Source of the DNA: RPQJ01 sp963696545
GTDB lineage: Bacteria; Pseudomonadota; Gammaproteobacteria; Steroidobacterales; Steroidobacteraceae
DNA length: 64,000 nt
Assembly (NCBI GenBank): GCA_963696545.1
Contig: CAVOKQ010000019.1
Coordinates: 76,669-140,668 of the forward strand
Direction: 5' to 3'
This document shows positions 16,724 through 24,603 of this stretch, one piece after another; the first letter of the stretch is position 1; the number at the start of each line of letters is the position of its first letter. Under the pieces are notes generated by a model that saw only the letters and a program-made list of their open reading frames with translations, searched no databases and was not told the origin of the DNA. Position numbers and translations under genes: made by a program.

Positions 16724-16755
16724 TACAATCCCTTATCCCCTGCTCACTATCCCCT
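16724..16755 (+). repeat. Degenerate CTATCCC-type repeat before acuI
   Basis: The 32 nt just before the acuI ATG consist of pyrimidine-rich words (AATCCCTTATCCCCTG, CTCACTATCCCCT) with a period of roughly 8-11 nt. A similar stretch at 39204-39239 precedes atpD. No function is known. Confidence 0.4.
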
Positions 16756-17748
16756 ATGCCTCCTTCCTTCCGCGCCTTCCGCATCCATGAAGTCGACCGC
16801 AAGATCATCGCGCGCTTCGACCAGGTCACGCTCGACGACTTGAGCCCGGGCGACGTCGTCGTCCGGGTCAGTTGCTCCGACATCAACTACAAGGATGCGC
16901 TTGCGGCCACCGGTGCCGGACGCATCCTGCGCAAGTACCCGCTCGTGGGCGGTATCGATTTCGCCGGCGAGGTCGTCAGCTCGAGTGATGCGCGATACGC
17001 ACCCGGGCAGAAGGTGCTGGTCACCGGCTGCGGCTTGAGCGAGACGCACGACGGCGGTTACGCGGAGTTCGCGCGGGTCAAAGGTGACTGGGTGATTCCG
17101 CTGCCGCCGGGCCTGACCGAGCTCGACTCGATGAAGCTCGGCACCGCAGGTTTCACCGCGGCGCTAGCCGTCCACCAGATGGAGCGCAACGGGCAGCAGC
17201 CTGCGAACGGCCCGGTGGTCGTCACGGGCGCGGCCGGCGGTGTCGGCAGCCTCGCGATCAACATGCTGGCCGGGCGTGGCTACGAGGTCGTGGCCGTCAG
17301 CGGCAAGCGCGAGGCAGAGCCGTATCTGCGCGAGATCGGCGCGGCCCGGGTGCTGCTGCGGCAGGACATCGACCTCGGCTCGAAGCCGATGGAGAAGGCG
17401 TTATGGGCTGGCGCGGTGGACAACCTGGGCGGCCCGGTGCTCACCTGGCTCACGCGCACCGTGGACCAGTGGGGCAACATCGCGAGCATCGGTCTCGCGG
17501 GCGGCCACGAACTGTCGACGACCGTGATGCCGTTCATCCTGCGCGGCGTGAACCTGCTCGGCATCAACTCGGTGTTGACCCCGCGAGACGTGCGGCTCGA
17601 GGTCTGGCAGCGGATCGCGACCGATCTGCGACCTGCGAAGCTCGACCGCATCTGCACGAAAGTGATCGGATTCGACGAGCTGCCCACGCAGTTCGACGAC
17701 TACATCCAGGGCCGCGTGACCGGCCGCACAGTGGTGAGGATCCCGTGA
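16756..17748 (+). CDS. acuI: Acryloyl-CoA reductase-type quinone oxidoreductase (YhdH/AcuI)
   Basis: A 330-residue zinc-independent MDR enzyme. The YhdH/AcuI group reduces acryloyl-CoA to propionyl-CoA with NADPH. The ATG at 16756 begins MPPSFRAFRIHEVDRKI. The family segments SDINYKDALAATGAGRI, YPLVGGIDFAGEV and the Rossmann motif VVTGAAGGVGSLAINML are present. It ends in GTGA overlap with cysD, so the two are translationally coupled. The propionyl-CoA product would feed the methylcitrate genes at 22.5-28.4 kb; this link is inferred. Confidence 0.88.
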   Translation: MPPSFRAFRIHEVDRKIIARFDQVTLDDLSPGDVVVRVSCSDINYKDALAATGAGRILRKYPLVGGIDFAGEVVSSSDARYAPGQKVLVTGCGLSETHDGGYAEFARVKGDWVIPLPPGLTELDSMKLGTAGFTAALAVHQMERNGQQPANGPVVVTGAAGGVGSLAINMLAGRGYEVVAVSGKREAEPYLREIGAARVLLRQDIDLGSKPMEKALWAGAVDNLGGPVLTWLTRTVDQWGNIASIGLAGGHELSTTVMPFILRGVNLLGINSVLTPRDVRLEVWQRIATDLRPAKLDRICTKVIGFDELPTQFDDYIQGRVTGRTVVRIP

Positions 17749-18677
17749 CCAGCGCCGACGACAAGAAAATCCAGCCGCACACGCTGACACACCTCGAGCG
17801 CCTGGAGGCCGAGGCCATCCAGATCATGCGCGAGGTGGTCGCCGAGTGCGAGAAGCCGGTGATGCTGTACTCGATCGGCAAGGACAGCGCGGCGATGCTG
17901 TACCTGGCGCTGAAGGCGTTCTACCCGGCGAAGCTGCCGTTTCCGCTGCTGCACGTGGACACGAAGTGGAAGTTCCGCGACATGTACGCGTTCCGCCAGA
18001 AGATGCTGCAGGAGCACGGCTTCGAGCTGCTGGTCTACACGAACCCCGAGGGCCTGGAGCAGGGCGTCAATCCGTTCACGCATGGCTCGGCGATCCACAC
18101 CGACATCATGAAGACGCAGGCGCTGAAGCAGGCGCTGGACCTCTACGGTTTTGATGCAGCATTCGGTGGCGCGCGTCGCGACGAGGAGAAGAGCCGCGCG
18201 AAGGAGCGCATCTTCTCGTTCCGCTCGGCGCAGCATCGCTGGGACCCGAAGAACCAGCGCCCGGAGCTCTGGCGTCTCTATAACGCGCGCAAGCACAAGG
18301 GCGAGTCGATACGCGTGTTCCCGATGTCGAACTGGACCGAGCTCGACATCTGGCAGTACATCTACCTGCGCGACATCCCGATCGTGCCGCTGTATTTCGC
18401 GGCCGAGCGCCCGGTGGTCGAGCGCGACGGCACGCTGATCATGGTGGACGACGAGCGCATGCCGCTGTACGAGGGCGAGCAGCCCGCGATGAAGAAGGTG
18501 CGCTTCCGCACGCTCGGCTGCTATCCGCTCACCGGGGCAATCGAGAGCGAAGCGGACACGCTGCCCGCGATCATCCAGGAGATGCTGCTGACGACGAGCT
18601 CGGAGCGGCAGGGCCGCATGATCGACCACGACCAGTCCGCGTCGATGGAGAAGAAGAAGCAGGAGGGGTACTTCTGA
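17745..18677 (+). CDS. cysD: Sulfate adenylyltransferase subunit 2
   Basis: CysD is the ATP-sulfurylase catalytic subunit that, with CysN, converts sulfate and ATP to APS. The GTG at 17745 overlaps the acuI stop as GTGA and has GAGGA 4 nt upstream, giving 310 residues. Signatures are the PP-loop YSIGKDSAAMLYLA, GGARRDEEKSRAKERIFSFR, and the C-terminal LGCYPLTGAIES. The last codon overlaps the cysNC start by one base (TGATG), so the pair is coupled. Confidence 0.96.
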   Translation: MTSADDKKIQPHTLTHLERLEAEAIQIMREVVAECEKPVMLYSIGKDSAAMLYLALKAFYPAKLPFPLLHVDTKWKFRDMYAFRQKMLQEHGFELLVYTNPEGLEQGVNPFTHGSAIHTDIMKTQALKQALDLYGFDAAFGGARRDEEKSRAKERIFSFRSAQHRWDPKNQRPELWRLYNARKHKGESIRVFPMSNWTELDIWQYIYLRDIPIVPLYFAAERPVVERDGTLIMVDDERMPLYEGEQPAMKKVRFRTLGCYPLTGAIESEADTLPAIIQEMLLTTSSERQGRMIDHDQSASMEKKKQEGYF

Positions 18678-20581
18678 TGGCCCACGTCTCCGACCTGATC
18701 GCCAGCGACATCCAGGCCTACCTGCACCAGCACGAGCACAAGAGCCTGCTCAGGTTCATCACCTGCGGCAGCGTCGACGACGGCAAGTCGACGCTGATCG
18801 GCCGGTTGCTGTACGACTCGAAGATGATCTTCGAGGACCAGCTCGCGGCCCTCGAGGCCGACTCGAAGAAAGTCGGCACGCAGGGCGGCGACCTCGATCT
18901 CGCGCTGCTGGTGGACGGCCTCGCGGCCGAGCGCGAGCAGGGCATCACGATCGACGTCGCGTACCGCTTCTTCTCGACCGACAAGCGCAAGTTCATCGTC
19001 GCCGACACGCCGGGGCACGAGCAGTACACGCGCAACATGGCGACCGGCGCCTCGACCGCCGACCTGGCCGTGATCCTGATCGACGCGCGCAAGGGCGTGC
19101 TCACCCAGACGCGCCGCCACAGCTACATCGTCTCGCTGCTCGGCATCCGCAAGGTGGTGCTGGCGGTCAACAAGATGGACCTGGTGGACTTCTCGCACGA
19201 GATCTTCGACACGATCGTCGAGGAGTATCGCGACTTCGCGAAGCAGATCGAGCTCACGGACATCGTCGCGATCCCGGTCTCCGGGTTGAAAGGCGACAAC
19301 ATCACGAGCCAGAGCGCGCGCACGCCGTGGTATCACGGCCCGACGCTGATGGCGTACCTCGAGACCGTCGAGATCGAGGACCGGCTGCAGCACCAGCCGT
19401 TCCGCATGCCGGTGCAGTGGGTCAACCGGCCGAACCTCGATTTCCGCGGCTTCGCGGGCACGATCGTCAGCGGCACGCTGTCGCCGGGCGAGAAGGTGCG
19501 CGTGTTGCCGTCGGCGCGCGACAGCCGCGTCGCCCGCATCGTGACGATGGACGGCGACCTCGAGCGCGCGGTGGCGGGCCAGTCGGTGACGATCACGCTC
19601 GAGGACGAGATCGACGTCAGCCGCGGCGACATCCTCTCGACGACGACCGCGCTGCCGGGCGTGGCCGACCAGTTCGACGTCACGATCATCTGGATGTCCG
19701 ACGAGCCGATGCTGCCGGGCCGTCCGTACTGGATGAAGGTCGGTACGAAGACGGTCACCGCAACGGTCACCGAGCCCAAGTACAAGGTGAACGTCAACAC
19801 GCTCGAGCACCTTGCGGCCAAGAAGCTCGGCCTGAACGAGATCGGCGTCTGCAACATCTCGACGGACCAGCCGATCGCCTTCGATCCGTACACGGAAAAT
19901 CGCGATACGGGCGGCTTCATCCTGATCGATCGCCTGACGAATGCGACCGTGGGTGCCGGGCTGATCCATTTCGCGCTGCGTCGCTCGCAGAACATCCACT
20001 GGCAGGCGCTCGACGTGAACAAGACTGCACGCGCGGCCATGAAGGGGCAGAAGCCCTGCGTGCTGTGGTTCACCGGACTCTCCGGTGCGGGCAAGTCGAC
20101 GATCGCGAACCTGGTCGAGAAACAACTGCTGTCGCTCGGCCGGCACACCTACCTGCTCGACGGCGACAACGTGCGCCACGGCCTGAACCGCGACCTCGGC
20201 TTCACCGACACGGACCGCGTCGAGAACATCCGTCGCGTGGCCGAAGTCGCCAAGCTGATGAGCGACGCGGGCCTGATCGTGATGGTGTCGTTCATCTCGC
20301 CGTTCCGCGCCGAGCGGCGCATGGCGCGCGCGTTATTCGAGTTCGGCGAGTTCTTCGAAGTGCACGTTGACGCGCCGCTCTCGGTCGTCGAGGGCCGCGA
20401 TCCGAAGGGGCTGTACAAGAAGGCGCGCCGCGGCGAGCTGAAGAACTTCACCGGCATCGACTCGCCGTACGAGCCGCCGGAGAAGCCCGAGATCTACATC
20501 GACACGCTTGCGAAGCCGGCGGAGGAGTCGGCGACGCTGATCGTCGAGGAACTGCGCAAGGCGGGCATGCTGGGGCCGTAG
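18677..20581 (+). CDS. cysNC: Bifunctional sulfate adenylyltransferase subunit 1/adenylylsulfate kinase
   Basis: The first two thirds are the CysN GTPase, with G1 motif GSVDDGKST at residues 31-39 and the DTPGHEQYTRNM segment. The last third is an APS kinase with P-loop GLSGAGKST at about 467-475 and DGDNVRHGLNRDLGF. The fusion of 634 residues makes APS and then PAPS. This supports assimilatory sulfate reduction or sulfation of metabolites. No cysH, cysG or cysI is visible. The gene's 3' end overlaps the convergent cupin gene by 88 nt. Confidence 0.96.
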   Translation: MAHVSDLIASDIQAYLHQHEHKSLLRFITCGSVDDGKSTLIGRLLYDSKMIFEDQLAALEADSKKVGTQGGDLDLALLVDGLAAEREQGITIDVAYRFFSTDKRKFIVADTPGHEQYTRNMATGASTADLAVILIDARKGVLTQTRRHSYIVSLLGIRKVVLAVNKMDLVDFSHEIFDTIVEEYRDFAKQIELTDIVAIPVSGLKGDNITSQSARTPWYHGPTLMAYLETVEIEDRLQHQPFRMPVQWVNRPNLDFRGFAGTIVSGTLSPGEKVRVLPSARDSRVARIVTMDGDLERAVAGQSVTITLEDEIDVSRGDILSTTTALPGVADQFDVTIIWMSDEPMLPGRPYWMKVGTKTVTATVTEPKYKVNVNTLEHLAAKKLGLNEIGVCNISTDQPIAFDPYTENRDTGGFILIDRLTNATVGAGLIHFALRRSQNIHWQALDVNKTARAAMKGQKPCVLWFTGLSGAGKSTIANLVEKQLLSLGRHTYLLDGDNVRHGLNRDLGFTDTDRVENIRRVAEVAKLMSDAGLIVMVSFISPFRAERRMARALFEFGEFFEVHVDAPLSVVEGRDPKGLYKKARRGELKNFTGIDSPYEPPEKPEIYIDTLAKPAEESATLIVEELRKAGMLGP

Positions 20582-20901
20582 AACAGCACCCAGACAGCGA
20601 AGTCCACGGACAGCTCTTCGAATCGATGCTCGCGGCCGGCGGCGACGAAGATGAACGCGCCCTCGGCGACTCGCGTGCGCTGCTCCCCGTCGAAGAAGAC
20701 GGCGTTGCCACGCGCCACCACGTACACCTCATCGCGGTCGTGCGGCTGCTGGCGATCCTCGTGTGCAGGCGCGTACCACTCGACCTCGAGCGAGCCATGA
20801 CCAAACACCGGCGTGGCGAGGTTGCCCGGTGGCGGCGGCCCAAGCGAAGCGGCCTGTTCGAGCGTGACGACCTTTGCCGACGGACGCCTGGTTGTGTCCA
20901 T
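20494..20901 (-). CDS. Cupin-domain protein
   Basis: A 135-residue single-domain cupin. Its core reads HDRDEVYVVARGNAVFFDGE, followed by GAFIFVAAGREHRFEE, matching cupin motifs 1 and 2 with metal-binding histidines and glutamate. The start ATG at 20901 has AAGGGA about 7 nt upstream. A GTG at 20919 overlapping the upstream stop is possible. It is the third gene of a MaoC / cytochrome / cupin operon. Its 3' 88 nt are antisense to the end of cysNC, so the C-terminal residues may be poorly constrained. Substrate unknown. Confidence 0.75.
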   Translation of the reverse strand: MDTTRRPSAKVVTLEQAASLGPPPPGNLATPVFGHGSLEVEWYAPAHEDRQQPHDRDEVYVVARGNAVFFDGEQRTRVAEGAFIFVAAGREHRFEELSVDFAVWVLFYGPSMPALRSSSTISVADSSAGFASVSM

Positions 20902-20915
20902 GCCTGTTCCCTTGT

Positions 20916-21917
20916 TCACGGTGCGAGGGATGCTGCGTACGCCGCGAGCGCGATCATCTCATCGACGTCGAGCTGGGCCACGACTGGTTTCATCGGCGCG
21001 GCTGCAGTCGTATCGCGTGCGCCGGTCCTGAACGCAACCAGTTGGCGCATCAGGTAGCTCGGCGACCGCCCCGCAATCGGCGGGATTTCGCCGACGCCGC
21101 GCAACCCCGGTCCGTGGCAGCCTGCGCAGGCCAGCGTCCGGTCGGTGTCCGTCGTCGCGAGCTTGCGGCCGCGCTCGATGCTGCCCACCGGCACGTAGGC
21201 GACGTACTCCGCTGCCGAATCGCGCAGTTCGTGGCGCTCGAGGTCGCGGGCCACCTCGACGATTCGCGCGCCTAGTAGCTCATCGCCGGCGCCCGGCGTC
21301 GGCACATACATCCATCCTGCGACGTGCATCCGGGGTACGCGATCCGTCTCGATCACGTCCGCACGACGCTTGCGCAGCGTCAGTGCAGAAAAATACGCCG
21401 CGGCCTCGGCGGTCTCTGAGTCGGTCACGTCGCCGGCGACCGTGGTCATGAACGCAGCCGGCAGGTACTCCGGCCCCACCCACGGAATCCGCCGCGCGTG
21501 GCTGGCGATATCCCGCATCTGCCGGATGATGTATGGCGCTGGCAGGCCGGCGAGGGATGCATTCTCGGGGCGTCCCTCGCCGCCCGGCAGGTGACAGTAG
21601 CCGCAGGCGTACACGTTGGGCTTACGGCCTTGCGCGACGACCGCCGGCATCGGCGGGTGCTTGGTCGGATGCCAGTCAGGGACGGAAAACAGGTTCGTCA
21701 CTTCGGCAGGAGTGAACTCCGCCGTGCTGTTCGGGACATGCAACAGGCGCGAGCTGTCCGGTGCTGGCGCGGGCGTGGCGGAAGAGCCGGCCGGCGGATT
21801 GATCGGAAACAGCCACGCCGGAACGTCGAACTCCGGTGCCGAGGCATCTGCCGCGAAGATCGCGAGACCCGCGAGAAACAGCGTGACGGCCGAGAACGCA
21901 TGAGCGGGCTTGGCCAA
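20916..21917 (-). CDS. Diheme c-type cytochrome
   Basis: A 333-residue exported protein with an N-terminal hydrophobic signal and two heme motifs, CGYCH at 105-109 and CAGCH at 264-268. The motif LPGGEGRPENASLAGLPAPYI after the first heme and PIAGRSPSYLMRQLVAF after the second are typical of cytochrome c4/c5-like modules. The pairing with a long Pro/Ser-rich N-terminal segment and a wide central insert is less usual. It follows the MaoC gene by 6 nt and overlaps the cupin frame, so the three are one operon. Likely a periplasmic electron acceptor for an unidentified dehydrogenase. Confidence 0.85.
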   Translation of the reverse strand: MAKPAHAFSAVTLFLAGLAIFAADASAPEFDVPAWLFPINPPAGSSATPAPAPDSSRLLHVPNSTAEFTPAEVTNLFSVPDWHPTKHPPMPAVVAQGRKPNVYACGYCHLPGGEGRPENASLAGLPAPYIIRQMRDIASHARRIPWVGPEYLPAAFMTTVAGDVTDSETAEAAAYFSALTLRKRRADVIETDRVPRMHVAGWMYVPTPGAGDELLGARIVEVARDLERHELRDSAAEYVAYVPVGSIERGRKLATTDTDRTLACAGCHGPGLRGVGEIPPIAGRSPSYLMRQLVAFRTGARDTTAAAPMKPVVAQLDVDEMIALAAYAASLAP

Positions 21918-21923
21918 GCGCGG

Positions 21924-22382
21924 TTACTCCATCGCCGCAGGAGCGGCGCCGCCGGGCCGCGTCCTGATCATCATCAGCGACCGAACTTTCATGACCGCGA
22001 CGCCGTGCTGGTTGGCAAGCACGCCGTCGAACGTGACGAGCCCGCGATCCGGCTTCGATTCCGAGGCGCGTCTTTCGACGCAGGTCATCGTGAACGTCAG
22101 CCGGTCGCCGGGCCGTGCCGGGTTCGGCAGGTCGATCTCGTGCTTCAGCGACGCAATTCCGGCGACCGGCTCCATGCGACTCAGCAGCAGCGCCGCAATC
22201 GCGTAGGTGTGGGCGCTCGACGCCGTAAGTCCTCGCATCGGCGTCTGCGCGGCAGCGACCGGATCCACGTGCCATGGCTGCGGGTCCCACTGGCGCGCGA
22301 ACGCGATGATGTCGGCTTCGCCGAGCTCGTGGACGCCGGCGGAACGCAACTGGCCGATCTGGAAGTCTTCGAAATACAGCAT
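21924..22382 (-). CDS. MaoC-like (R)-hydratase family protein
   Basis: A 152-residue hotdog-fold protein starting MLYFEDFQIGQ. It carries the MaoC hydratase region ADIIAFARQWDPQPWHVDP, where D and H are the expected catalytic pair, and PNPARPGDRLTFTMTCVE. Relatives hydrate enoyl-CoA. It is the first gene of the operon MaoC-cytochrome-cupin on the minus strand and diverges from prpB. The 121-nt gap probably contains promoters for both directions. The true substrate is unknown. Confidence 0.82.
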   Translation of the reverse strand: MLYFEDFQIGQLRSAGVHELGEADIIAFARQWDPQPWHVDPVAAAQTPMRGLTASSAHTYAIAALLLSRMEPVAGIASLKHEIDLPNPARPGDRLTFTMTCVERRASESKPDRGLVTFDGVLANQHGVAVMKVRSLMMIRTRPGGAAPAAME

Positions 22383-22503
22383 CGTGTCTCCCTGCTCCGC
22401 ATGCTACCGGTCAGCCGGGTCGCCACCTATCGAGAGGGGGTCCACCGGCCGCCCACTGCGCTATCATCCTAAGTCCATCTTGCACTGCCAAAAGGGGCCA
22501 CCC

Positions 22504-23397
22504 ATGCCCGCACCGAACTCTGCTGGCGCCCGGTTCCGGGCCGCCCTGGCCAACGAGCGACCGCTGCAGGTCGTGGGAGCCGTGAATGCGTTCAGCGCGC
22601 TGCTCGCCGAGCGGGCCGGGTTCCGGGCGTTGTACCTGTCCGGTGCCGGTGTCGCGAATGCTTCGTTCGGCCTGCCGGACCTCGGCATCACCAGCCTGAA
22701 CGACGTCTGCGAGGACGTCCGGCGCATCGCCTCCGCCTGCGACCTGCCGCTGCTCGTGGATGCCGATACCGGCTGGGGCGCGGCTTTCAACATCTCGCGC
22801 ACGATCGCGGACCTGATCCGCTCCGGCGCGGCCGCGTGCCACCTCGAGGACCAGGTGCAGGCGAAGCGCTGCGGTCACCGGCCCGGCAAGGCGCTAGTCA
22901 GCTGCGACGAGATGGTGGACCGCATCAAGGCCGCGGTCGATGGCCGCACCGACGGCCAGTTCGTGATCATGGCCCGCACCGACGCACACGCCGTCGAGGG
23001 CCAGCAGGCCGCGATCGACCGCGCCTGCCGCTACGTCGAGGCCGGCGCCGACATGATCTTCGCCGAGGCGCTGACCACGCTCGACGAGTATCGCCAGTTC
23101 ACCAGCGCCGTGAAGGTGCCGGTGCTCGGCAACATCACCGAGTTCGGCAAGACGCCGCTGTTCACCGTCGCCGAACTCGGCAGCGCGGGCGTGCAGCTCG
23201 TGCTCTATCCGCTCTCCGCTTTCCGCGCGATGTCGAAGGCGGCCGAGGCCGTCTACGGCGCGATCCGCACCGAGGGCACGCAGAAGAGCGTCGTCGACCG
23301 CATGCAGACACGGGCCGAGCTCTACGACGTGCTCGGCTACCACGAGTACGAGCGCAAGCTCGACGAGCTCTTCAGTCGCGAGGGCGGCGTGACGTAA
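22504..23397 (+). CDS. prpB: 2-methylisocitrate lyase
   Basis: PrpB cleaves 2-methylisocitrate to succinate and pyruvate, the last step of the methylcitrate cycle for propionate. The 297-residue protein has GAVNAFSALLAERAGFRALYLSG, DADTGWG, and the lyase signature KRCGH at residues 121-125 with the catalytic cysteine. It begins the operon prpB-prpC-acnD-prpF on the plus strand. No prpR or other prp regulator gene is in the window. Confidence 0.96.
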   Translation: MPAPNSAGARFRAALANERPLQVVGAVNAFSALLAERAGFRALYLSGAGVANASFGLPDLGITSLNDVCEDVRRIASACDLPLLVDADTGWGAAFNISRTIADLIRSGAAACHLEDQVQAKRCGHRPGKALVSCDEMVDRIKAAVDGRTDGQFVIMARTDAHAVEGQQAAIDRACRYVEAGADMIFAEALTTLDEYRQFTSAVKVPVLGNITEFGKTPLFTVAELGSAGVQLVLYPLSAFRAMSKAAEAVYGAIRTEGTQKSVVDRMQTRAELYDVLGYHEYERKLDELFSREGGVT

Positions 23398-23441
23398 GCC
23401 GTGCCCCGGCCACCAGTTCCAACAGTGACGAGCAGCCAACC

Positions 23442-24602
23442 ATGAGCAGCGAATCCACCACGACCCCCGGCTTCAAGCCGAAGAAGTCCGTCGCCCTGTC
23501 CGGCGTCGCCGCCGGCAACACCGCGCTCTGCACCGTCGGGCGCAGCGGCAACGACCTGCACTACCGTGGCTACGACATCCTCGATCTCGCGGACCAGTGC
23601 GAATTCGAGGAAGTGGCCTACCTGCTGGTGCACGGCAAGCTGCCGAACAAGGCCGAGCTCGAAGGCTACAAGGGCAAGTTGAAGCGGCTGCGCGGGCTGC
23701 CCGTGTCGGTGCGTGTGGCACTCGAGGCGTTGCCGGCCGCGAGCCACCCGATGGACGTGCTGCGCACCGGTTGCTCGGTGCTCGGCTGCACGCTGCCCGA
23801 GAAGGACGACCACAACGTCGCGGGTGCGCGCGACATCGCCGATCGCCTGATCGCGTCGTTCGGCTCGATGCTGTGCTACTGGTACCACTACAGCCACTCG
23901 GGCACGCGCATCCACGTCGAGACCGAGGACGACACGGTCGGCGGTCATTTCCTGCACCTGTTGCACCGTCGCCCGCCGCCGGAGGCCTGGGTCAAGGCGA
24001 TGCACGTGTCGCTGAACCTCTACGCCGAACACGAGTTCAACGCGTCGACGTTTACCGCGCGCGTGATCGCGGGCACCGGTTCCGACATGCACTCCTGCAT
24101 CACCGGTGCGATCGGCGCGCTGCGCGGGCCGAAGCACGGCGGTGCGAACGAGGTCGCTTTCGAAGTGCAGAAGCGCTACGAGACGCCGGACGACGCGGAG
24201 GCCGACATCAAGCGGCGCGTCGAGGCGAAGGAAGTGATCATCGGCTTCGGCCACCCGGTCTACACGATCAGCGATCCGCGCAACAAGGTGATCAAGGAGG
24301 TCGCGCGGCAGCTGTCGAAGGAAGCCGGCGACATGAAGATGTTCGAGATCGCGGCGCGGCTCGAGAGCGTGATGTGGGACATCAAGAAGATGTTCCCGAA
24401 CCTCGACTGGTTCAGCGCGGTCTCGTATCACATGATGGGCGTGCCGACGGCGATGTTCACGCCGCTGTTCGTGCTGGCGCGCACGACGGGCTGGGCCGCG
24501 CACGTCATCGAGCAGCGGATCGACGGCAAGATCATCCGGCCCAGCGCCAACTACAACGGCCCGGAGGACAGGAAGTTCGTCCCGCTCGCGAAGCGGAAGT
24601 GA
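23442..24602 (+). CDS. prpC: 2-methylcitrate synthase
   Basis: PrpC condenses propionyl-CoA with oxaloacetate. The ATG at 23442 (MSSESTTTPGFKPKKSVALSG) gives 386 residues. Citrate synthase-family signatures are GYDILDLADQCEFEEVAYLL, the GALRGPKHGGANE region with a catalytic histidine, and GFGHPVYT. The ending RPSANYNGPEDRKFVPL is characteristic of methylcitrate synthases. Its stop and the acnD start at 24604 are one base apart, so the genes are coupled. Confidence 0.96.
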   Translation: MSSESTTTPGFKPKKSVALSGVAAGNTALCTVGRSGNDLHYRGYDILDLADQCEFEEVAYLLVHGKLPNKAELEGYKGKLKRLRGLPVSVRVALEALPAASHPMDVLRTGCSVLGCTLPEKDDHNVAGARDIADRLIASFGSMLCYWYHYSHSGTRIHVETEDDTVGGHFLHLLHRRPPPEAWVKAMHVSLNLYAEHEFNASTFTARVIAGTGSDMHSCITGAIGALRGPKHGGANEVAFEVQKRYETPDDAEADIKRRVEAKEVIIGFGHPVYTISDPRNKVIKEVARQLSKEAGDMKMFEIAARLESVMWDIKKMFPNLDWFSAVSYHMMGVPTAMFTPLFVLARTTGWAAHVIEQRIDGKIIRPSANYNGPEDRKFVPLAKRK

Positions 24603-24603
24603 C

